A DNA stretch of 5,659 nt from Gammaproteobacteria bacterium (GTDB lineage Bacteria > Pseudomonadota > Gammaproteobacteria > GCA-001735895), in the NCBI GenBank assembly GCA_021767985.1, contig JAASSH010000178.1:1-5659 (forward strand). Reading direction: 5' to 3'. A program made the translations under genes and the position numbers. This document shows, one piece after another, positions 1 through 4,903 of this stretch (the first letter of the stretch is position 1; each line of letters opens with the position of its first letter). The notes beneath the pieces are model-generated. The model saw nothing but the letters and a program-made list of their open reading frames with translations. It made no database searches and was not told the origin of the DNA.

Positions 1-277
1 AATCATCTGTACCTTAAAGGTGGAGTATAGAGCTGCCAGTCGTGCCCTGAAAGACGAATGGCTCTTCCTGGCCGTTCTGAGCCGATCGATTCAGAAATAA
101 TGGCTCTGAACGAAGCGATAATTGGTCAGGCTGCTTTCTGGCTGTCAGGAGACATCAACTCCGTACCGTATTGCATTTCACCAGTTCCGGCTGGATACCC
201 ATTCCGAACGACAAGATACGCCAGGACTCAAGGGCAATGGCAGTGATGTTGGACGACGGTGTAATCGGATGGAGAAA
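1..277. other. Left-edge stretch without a convincing gene
   Basis: No gene could be supported here. One plus-strand frame is open from the window edge to a TAA at 98-100 (about 32 residues). It could be the tail of a gene lying to the left, but it is too short and featureless to call. The small ATG-started frames in this stretch have no ribosome binding site and no recognisable motif, and the longer one runs into the 3' end of the oppositely oriented regulator gene. The only structure seen is an imperfect inverted repeat at 73-112, listed separately. No T-run follows any hairpin, so no terminator for the regulator gene is called. Confidence 0.5.
73..112. repeat. Imperfect 11-bp inverted repeat (possible hairpin)
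   Basis: The arms are CGTTCTGAGCC at 73-83 and GGCTCTGAACG at 102-112. They pair along 11 positions with a single T-T mismatch and an 18-base loop. A competing shorter stem, TTCTGA at 75-80 with TCAGAA at 91-96, uses the same left arm. It lies about 165 bases beyond the stop codon of the minus-strand regulator gene. No T tract follows on either strand, so intrinsic termination is not supported. It may be the remnant of a regulatory site, or chance. Confidence 0.35.
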
Positions 278-1147
278 TCAGTGCTGATGGCTGATCCAGT
301 CAATAAAGGTTTCGACGACGGCGTTCCGGTCAGTGGCGAGGGCCGTATAAACCAGGTAATACCCCACGTCATCAAGTGCTACCTCAGATAGGTAGCACAG
401 CTCTCCCGAGTCAAGTTCGTTCTGAACCAGGGCGTCCCACAAGGCAATGCCCTGACCGTCGATGACTGCCTGAACGCGGTCATTAGAATCGGGTATCAAC
501 AGGCGATTTTGCATCGGCCGGTAATCGAGTCCAGCTTTATGGTGCCACTCTTGCCAGCCCGTACTGCCGGAGCTATCAGCCAGCAAGGGGATTTCCCTTA
601 GCGCGCGATTCATTCCGATTTCCCGAACCTTGGCGGCAACTGACGAGTTCGCAGTCGGTCTTGCCGGACATTTGAACAGAAGGTGGTGCTCGAAGTTGGT
701 CCATTTGCCGCTACCCCAGCAGATCGCGACATCGATATCCGATTGCTCTAGGTCGGTGATTCCGGTGATCGGTTCCACGCGAACGGCGATACTCGGGTTC
801 GCCTCCATGAAAGCCATCAGGCGCGACGACAGCCAGCGTGAAAAGAAGTAAGTCAATGCGCCAATCGTGATCAGATCGGGCTCTTTCTGTTGCAGCTGGC
901 GAATGTCCCGGTCGAGCTGACCCAGAGCCAACTGCGAACTCCGCCACAGCTTCTCGCCCTTCCCGGTAATCTGGAGGCGTTGTCGTTGTCGCTCGAACAG
1001 GCGAAACCCGAGCTCCCCCTCCAGCTTGCGGATTTGGTAACTGACCGATCCCTTGGAAAGGTTCAACTCGGCGGCCGCCGCAGTAATGCTGCGATGCTGA
1101 GCCACGGCGGCGAAGATCCTCAGTGCGTCATAGGAACGGAATACCAT
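278..1147 (-). CDS. LysR-family transcriptional regulator, GcvA-like
   Basis: This 289-residue protein has the usual length and two-part build of LysR-type regulators. The N-terminal winged helix-turn-helix covers residues 5-65, with the recognition region around the Ala-rich ITAAAAELNLSKGSVSYQIRKLE stretch (21-43) and the wing segment GFRLFER (47-53). A linker helix follows (about 66-90), then a periplasmic-binding-protein-like effector domain (about 92-289). In that domain the segments SDIDVAICWGSGKW (136-149) and DSNDRVQAVIDGQGIAL (220-236) resemble the GcvA subgroup. The start is fixed within a few codons: an in-frame TAA lies just upstream and no other ATG is available. No Shine-Dalgarno sequence is visible. 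It is divergent from the four-gene operon, so family precedent suggests it controls that operon and its own gene, probably with a carboxylate or CoA-linked effector. Effector and targets are inferred; the family call is firm. Confidence 0.93.
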   Translation of the reverse strand: MVFRSYDALRIFAAVAQHRSITAAAAELNLSKGSVSYQIRKLEGELGFRLFERQRQRLQITGKGEKLWRSSQLALGQLDRDIRQLQQKEPDLITIGALTYFFSRWLSSRLMAFMEANPSIAVRVEPITGITDLEQSDIDVAICWGSGKWTNFEHHLLFKCPARPTANSSVAAKVREIGMNRALREIPLLADSSGSTGWQEWHHKAGLDYRPMQNRLLIPDSNDRVQAVIDGQGIALWDALVQNELDSGELCYLSEVALDDVGYYLVYTALATDRNAVVETFIDWISHQH

Positions 1148-1192
1148 CGGAGATGTATAAATTATTTAAACAAGTTGTCGCAGAAATTGAAA

Positions 1193-1204
1193 TATGCATG
1201 CATA
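1193..1204. promoter_or_regulatory. 12-bp perfect palindrome, candidate LysR-type operator
   Basis: TATGCATGCATA is identical to its own reverse complement. With the next base (A at 1205) it also satisfies the loose T-N11-A pattern of LysR-type recognition sites. If the operon's transcription start is near 1251, as the predicted promoter suggests, this element is centred about 52 bases upstream. That is close to where LysR-type proteins usually anchor their recognition site. The palindrome is read directly; its role is inferred. Confidence 0.4.
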
Positions 1205-1214
1205 AAACGCTGTG

Positions 1215-1244
1215 TTCAAATAAATTTATCCCAGGTTCTATTAT
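1215..1244 (+). promoter_or_regulatory. Predicted sigma70-like promoter of the rightward operon
   Basis: A -35-like hexamer TTCAAA (1215-1220, four of six matches to TTGACA) is followed after 18 bases by TATTAT (1239-1244, five of six matches to TATAAT). Transcription would begin near 1251, leaving a leader of about 19 bases before the ATG at 1270. The palindrome ATAAATTTAT (1220-1229) lies in the spacer. The -35 element is imperfect, which would fit an activator-dependent promoter. Such matches also arise by chance in AT-rich DNA. Confidence 0.4.
1220..1229. promoter_or_regulatory. 10-bp palindrome in the promoter spacer
   Basis: ATAAATTTAT is a perfect palindrome between the predicted -35 and -10 hexamers. 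It could be a second regulator contact or simply reflect base composition, since palindromes made only of A and T are common in AT-rich DNA. Confidence 0.25.
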
Positions 1245-1247
1245 TTT

Positions 1248-1257
1248 TGTTTAAACA
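1248..1257. promoter_or_regulatory. 10-bp palindrome at the predicted transcription start
   Basis: TGTTTAAACA is a perfect palindrome overlapping the predicted start of transcription. Its TTTAAACA half is repeated exactly at 1165-1172, near the start of the divergent regulator gene. One repeated motif close to each gene start could be a shared operator, but the motif is short and AT-rich. Confidence 0.35.
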
Positions 1258-1269
1258 GACCAAACATTA

Positions 1270-2463
1270 ATGACGCCCGAACAACTACAGATCGCGGTCA
1301 CCGTTAGGCGTACCGCCGCCAAACGTCCCAATGAACTTGCGCGCACAATGGCGCCGCACCCGTTGATCCACCAGGAACTGCCTTACAACCCAACCTACTT
1401 CGTCTATAACCGACGGCTCGCCACAGCGAGCCTAAATAACCTGACCGCAGACGAGGTGTATTGGCGGGTTCGCTGCAGCGTTATCCTGCGCCACACCGGC
1501 GAGTTGCCGCTCGAAATCCGCGGCGTTGACGCCGAGAAATTGTTGAACCGCGTGTTCACCCGCGACATCGCCAAAAACCGCGTCGGCCGCTGCAGCTATC
1601 AATTCGCCTGTTACGATCACGGCGGTATGATTACCGACGGCGTACTGGTGCGCCTTGCCAAGGATCGCTTCTGGTACGGCCAGGCGGACGGTGATCTGTT
1701 TTCGTGGCTGCTCGCCAACGCACGCGGCCTCGACGTCGACGTGTTCGACCCCGGTGTCTGGGTCAGCCAGGTGCAGGGGCCCAAATCGTTCGAGGTGCTC
1801 GCGTCCGCAGTCGACGGTGACATGCCCCAGCCATTCAACTATTTCGACATGGCGGAGGTGCAAATCGCCGGGCAACCCGTAGTGCTGACCCGCTCGGGCT
1901 TCACCAACGAGCTTGGCTGGGAGTTCTACCTGCTGCCCGGTACCGACATCGAAGCGATCGGCGCACGCATTCTCGATGCAGGCAAGCCGTACGACATGAC
2001 GCCAACCTCCGCGGATGCCTTTCGTACCCGTCGCATCGAGGCCGGACTGCTGAATGCCGGTTCCGATTTCGACGAAACCACGACGCCCTTTGATGCCGGG
2101 CTCGGCCACATGGTCGATTTCAACAAGGGCGATTTCTGCGGCCGCGAAGCACTGCTGCAGGCTAACCGGCGCTGCCGCACCTGGGGCCTGCGTACAGACG
2201 GTGGCGTCGCCCAGATCGGGCGCACTGTCGAGCTGGATGGCCACGACGCCGGCATCGTCTGCTCGAGCGCGTGGTCGCCATTCCAGAATCGCGGCGTTGC
2301 GCTGGTCAGACTCGACGATGCGGGCCTCTGTCCCGGGACAGCGCTCAAGGTCATCTGCACCGACGGCCAGATCCGCGAGGCGCGAACCTGCACCACACCG
2401 ATGTACGACGAAAAGCGCGAAATACCGCGCGGCCTCAAGGTCGACATTCCGCGGGTCGCCTGA
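1270..2463 (+). CDS. GcvT/DmdA-superfamily folate-dependent aminomethyltransferase or demethylase-like protein
   Basis: This 397-residue protein belongs to the glycine-cleavage T-protein superfamily, whose members move one-carbon groups to tetrahydrofolate (THF) in the cytoplasm. Family segments in order are PLEIRGVDAEKLLNRVFTRDI (80-100), HGGMITDGVLV (117-127), VQGPKS (168-173), RSGFTNELGWEFYL (208-221), RRIEAGLLNAGSDFDE (254-269) and the C-terminal barrel from about 300. The layout, with FVYNRRL near residue 44 and GLLNAGSD later, looks closer to DMSP demethylase DmdA and related demethylases than to housekeeping GcvT. The GGxxDD motif of GcvT reads GGMITD here, so the first Asp is Thr122 and Asp123 is kept. 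No Shine-Dalgarno sequence precedes the ATG at 1270. An in-frame ATG at 1348 would give 371 residues, but the first start keeps an N-terminal RRT segment as in DmdA-type proteins. It heads an operon with a CoA ligase 12 bases downstream. The substrate is unknown and a true DmdA assignment is not supported. Confidence 0.85.
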   Translation: MTPEQLQIAVTVRRTAAKRPNELARTMAPHPLIHQELPYNPTYFVYNRRLATASLNNLTADEVYWRVRCSVILRHTGELPLEIRGVDAEKLLNRVFTRDIAKNRVGRCSYQFACYDHGGMITDGVLVRLAKDRFWYGQADGDLFSWLLANARGLDVDVFDPGVWVSQVQGPKSFEVLASAVDGDMPQPFNYFDMAEVQIAGQPVVLTRSGFTNELGWEFYLLPGTDIEAIGARILDAGKPYDMTPTSADAFRTRRIEAGLLNAGSDFDETTTPFDAGLGHMVDFNKGDFCGREALLQANRRCRTWGLRTDGGVAQIGRTVELDGHDAGIVCSSAWSPFQNRGVALVRLDDAGLCPGTALKVICTDGQIREARTCTTPMYDEKREIPRGLKVDIPRVA

Positions 2464-2475
2464 TGAGGTAACGCC

Positions 2476-4083
2476 ATGTACGACATCGAGCTTACCGAAT
2501 CGCTGTTCCCGCCGCAGCCCGACTGCGAATTGCGGGATATCACCATCGGGGAATTACTGCGTGAAACCGCGGAAGTATTTCCCGACTCGGTCGCGATGGT
2601 CGACATCGCACTTGACGGCAGCCCGGGCCAGCAGTGGAACTATGGCGAGGTACTGACTATCAGCGAAAAACTTGCGATGGCGCTCGCATCCCGTTTCGAG
2701 GCCGGCGAAAAGATCGTGGTCTGGGCGCCAAACATTCCGACCTGGCTGTTCATGGAGTACGCCTGCGCGCTGGCCGGCCTGGTGCTGGTGACCGCAAATC
2801 CGTCCTTCCAGGCAAGGGAATTACGTTACGTGCTCGAACAATCGGGTGCGGTTGCGCTGTTCCGGGTCGAAGGTTTCCGCGGCAACCCGATGGCGGAGAT
2901 TGCAGCCGAGGCGGTTGCCGGCAACGAGGCCATCCGCGAAGTGGTCGATCTGGACGACGAGAAAGCATTGTTCGCTATCGGAAGCCGTACCGCATGCCTG
3001 CCCGATGTCGCGCCTGGCGACGCCGCCCAGATTCAATACACCTCGGGCACCACCGGTTTTCCCAAAGGAGCTGTGCTGTCGCACCATAACCTGCTGAACA
3101 ATGCGCGACTGTTTGCAGCGCGCAAAAAGGTTCATCGGCGAAGTGTCTGGGCGAACTTCATGCCGATGTTTCACACCGCCGGTTGCGCCACCACCGCGCT
3201 GGGTTGCCTGCAGGCCGGCTGCAAGATGCTGATGATCAAACTGTTCGATGCCGCGACACTGGCGCGGTTGATCGAAAGCGAGGGCATCACGACGTTTTTC
3301 GCGGTGCCCACAATGCTGGTCGGCCTGCTAGAGGCGCTGGAGGGGGAAGATCGGGACATGACCTCGATGGAAGTGATCACCACCGGCGGCGCGCCGGTTG
3401 CGCCGGAGTTGGTGCGCCAAGTACGCGAACGACTCGACTGCAGCCTGCAGTCCGCCTTTGGCCAGACCGAGGCGTCGCCGATGATCTGCCTCAACCACGA
3501 CGACGTCACCCTCGACGACATCTGCTTCTCCGCGGGGCAGCCGTTGCCGCATACCAGCGTGTCGATTCGCGACCCTGAAACCGATACGATTCTGCCGATT
3601 GGTGAGGTTGGCGAAATCTGCGCGCGTGGTTACAACGTCATGCTCGGTTACCATGATAACGAAGCGGCGACCCGTGCGGCGATCGACGCCGACGGCTGGC
3701 TGCACACTGGCGACCTCGGCAAGCTCGACTCGCGTGGATTCATTCGTATTACCGGCCGCGTGAAAGACATGATCATCCGGGGTGGCGAGAACCATTTTCC
3801 CGCCGAAATCGAAAACCTGCTGATCGAACACCCGGACGTGGCGGAAGTGTCGGTCGTGGGAATCCCCGACGACAAGTGGGGTGAAGTGATTGGCGCATTC
3901 ATACGCACCGAAGGAAACTCGCCGCTGCATATCGATGGCCTCAAGTCCTACTGCCGCGAACACCTGTCGCCACAGAAAACGCCGACCATCTGGCGACGCG
4001 TCGAGGCCTTTCCGCTGACCGGATCGGGAAAGATTCAGAAATTCGTGATTCGCGACAACTTCGTCGCCGGTAATTATGATTAG
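2476..4083 (+). CDS. Class I adenylate-forming acyl-CoA ligase (AMP-dependent synthetase)
   Basis: This 535-residue enzyme should activate a carboxylic acid with ATP to an acyl-adenylate, then to the CoA thioester. All hallmark motifs are intact. The phosphate-binding loop YTSGTTGFPKG is at 188-198, MFHTAG at 231-236, the TTGGAPV segment at 302-308 and the adenine-binding AFGQTEASP at 328-336. The ribose-binding Asp is in TGDLG (411-415), the hinge region is GRVKDMIIRGGENHFPAEIE (427-446), and the catalytic Lys519 is in PLTGSGK. Length fits medium/long-chain and DmdB-like ligases; the acyl-pocket residues do not let me name the substrate. No signal peptide or membrane segment is seen, so it should be cytosolic. 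The start is well supported by GAGG (2465-2468) seven bases before the ATG, and the gap from the upstream gene is 12 bases. Its TAG stop is in frame with the next gene. The enzyme class is certain; the substrate is not. Confidence 0.95.
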   Translation: MYDIELTESLFPPQPDCELRDITIGELLRETAEVFPDSVAMVDIALDGSPGQQWNYGEVLTISEKLAMALASRFEAGEKIVVWAPNIPTWLFMEYACALAGLVLVTANPSFQARELRYVLEQSGAVALFRVEGFRGNPMAEIAAEAVAGNEAIREVVDLDDEKALFAIGSRTACLPDVAPGDAAQIQYTSGTTGFPKGAVLSHHNLLNNARLFAARKKVHRRSVWANFMPMFHTAGCATTALGCLQAGCKMLMIKLFDAATLARLIESEGITTFFAVPTMLVGLLEALEGEDRDMTSMEVITTGGAPVAPELVRQVRERLDCSLQSAFGQTEASPMICLNHDDVTLDDICFSAGQPLPHTSVSIRDPETDTILPIGEVGEICARGYNVMLGYHDNEAATRAAIDADGWLHTGDLGKLDSRGFIRITGRVKDMIIRGGENHFPAEIENLLIEHPDVAEVSVVGIPDDKWGEVIGAFIRTEGNSPLHIDGLKSYCREHLSPQKTPTIWRRVEAFPLTGSGKIQKFVIRDNFVAGNYD

Positions 4084-4107
4084 AGGTTTCCCGATTATCA
4101 GAACCTC
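4083..4107 (+). other. Small hairpin between ligase stop and crotonase start
   Basis: GAGGTT (4083-4088) and AACCTC (4102-4107) are perfectly complementary around a 13-base loop, and a T-G pair can extend the stem by one. The left arm begins on the last base of the ligase TAG, and the right arm ends three bases before the next ATG. No T tract follows, so it is not a terminator. It may shape translation of the downstream gene, which lacks a normal ribosome binding site, or it may be chance. Confidence 0.35.
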
Positions 4108-4110
4108 GCC

Positions 4111-4890
4111 ATGAGCGTCAGCATTGACAAGGACGGTCCCGTGTGGACGGTGATCCTGTCCCGCCCCGAAGCCCGCAACGCGATCGATCCGGCAACCGCC
4201 GAAGCGCTTTACCGGGCCTTTACCGATTTCGATCGTGACCCGTCCGCCGCAGTCGCTGTGTTCTGGGGCAAAGGTGGCGCCTTTTGTTCGGGCTGGGATC
4301 TGAAGCAGGCAGCAGCACTCGACGATGACGTCTTCTTTGAGACACACAACATGCCGACCGATGATAGCGACATGCCGCCCGCGCTGCTTGGCCCGTCGCG
4401 GCTCGAACTGGACAAACCCGTGATCGCCGCAGTGGCGGGCCCGGCCGTTGCCGGCGGCATGGAACTCGCGCTGTGGTGCGATTTTAGGGTGATGGAGGAA
4501 AGCGCCTATTTCGGTGTGTACTGCCGCCGCTGGGGCATCCCGTTGATCGATGGCGGCACGGTGCGCCTGCCGCGCCTGGTGGGCGAAGGGCGCGCACGTG
4601 AAATTATCCTGACCGGCCGTAAGGTGACGGCCTCAGAAAGTCTGCAAATCGGGCTTGCTGAATATGTCGTCGCGGATGGCGAAAGTCGCGCCAAAGCCGA
4701 GACGCTGGCGCACGAAATCGCCGCGCACCCGCAGATCTGCGTGCGCGCCGACCGCCGTTCGCTCAATCACCAACACGGCAAATCCGTGCATGAGGCCATG
4801 ACCTACGAATGGTATAACGGCCGCGACGCCTTGTTTGCCGAGGGCATAGATGGCGCGGGTCGCTTTCGCAAGTCGTCAGACAAAGACTAA
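4111..4890 (+). CDS. Crotonase-fold (enoyl-CoA hydratase/isomerase superfamily) protein, complete
   Basis: This 259-residue protein has the standard length of a single-domain crotonase, which binds acyl-CoA and stabilises a thioester enolate. The oxyanion-hole segments are GGAFCSGWDL (55-64) and VAGPAVAGGMELAL (108-121). Glu118 matches the first catalytic glutamate of rat mitochondrial enoyl-CoA hydratase (Glu144). The second catalytic position (Glu164 there), 20 residues on without a gap, is Cys138 in FGVYCRRWG (134-142). An Asp (147) sits nearby in PLIDGGTVRLPRL. It may therefore not be a classical hydratase; isomerase, hydrolase or another acyl-CoA reaction is possible. The ATG at 4111 has no clear Shine-Dalgarno sequence, but no better start exists: the frame runs back to the ligase TAG without another ATG. 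It lies 27 bases after the ligase gene and is probably co-transcribed. Fold assignment is firm; the reaction is open. Confidence 0.92.
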   Translation: MSVSIDKDGPVWTVILSRPEARNAIDPATAEALYRAFTDFDRDPSAAVAVFWGKGGAFCSGWDLKQAAALDDDVFFETHNMPTDDSDMPPALLGPSRLELDKPVIAAVAGPAVAGGMELALWCDFRVMEESAYFGVYCRRWGIPLIDGGTVRLPRLVGEGRAREIILTGRKVTASESLQIGLAEYVVADGESRAKAETLAHEIAAHPQICVRADRRSLNHQHGKSVHEAMTYEWYNGRDALFAEGIDGAGRFRKSSDKD

Positions 4891-4903
4891 ACGGAGACCA
4901 GGC

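Larger units (their letters stand above)
1148..1269. promoter_or_regulatory. Divergent AT-rich intergenic control region
   Basis: This 122-base gap separates the LysR-type gene from the rightward operon and is far richer in A+T than the coding sequence on either side. It holds three perfect palindromes of 10-12 bp, an 8-bp direct repeat TTTAAACA (1165-1172 and 1250-1257), and a promoter-like pair of hexamers facing the operon. LysR-type regulators commonly bind such divergent gaps. No convincing minus-strand promoter was picked out: the best -10-like hexamer (TATACA, complement of 1154-1159) lies so close to the regulator start that its transcript would be nearly leaderless. Confidence 0.7.

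Noticed and set aside
2..100. Frame open from the left edge to a TAA, possibly the tail of an upstream gene
   Set aside because: Only about 32 codons with no motif. A frame of this length without a stop is not rare by chance, so it is noted but not called a gene.
58..391. Two overlapping small plus-strand frames (58-246 and 122-391)
   Set aside because: No ribosome binding site or recognisable motif; the second overlaps the 3' end of the LysR-type gene on the other strand.
1432..2244. Minus-strand open frame of 270 codons opposite the GcvT-like gene
   Set aside because: It is wholly inside a well-supported gene and has no family motif; it is a shadow of the codon pattern on the other strand.
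4083..4107. Intrinsic terminator after the ligase gene
   Set aside because: The stem is only 6-7 bp, has no T tract and sits within a tightly spaced operon.
3328..4347. Long minus-strand open frame of 339 codons opposite the ligase and crotonase genes
   Set aside because: It lies antisense to two genes with complete family motifs, and its translation shows no recognisable domain. Long antisense frames are expected in GC-rich coding DNA.
2476..4890. Ferulate-type pathway (feruloyl-CoA synthetase plus feruloyl-CoA hydratase/lyase with a folate demethylase)
   Set aside because: The crotonase motifs GGMELAL and CRRWGIPLIDGG do not resemble those I recall for feruloyl-CoA hydratase/lyase, and no vanillin dehydrogenase is seen.
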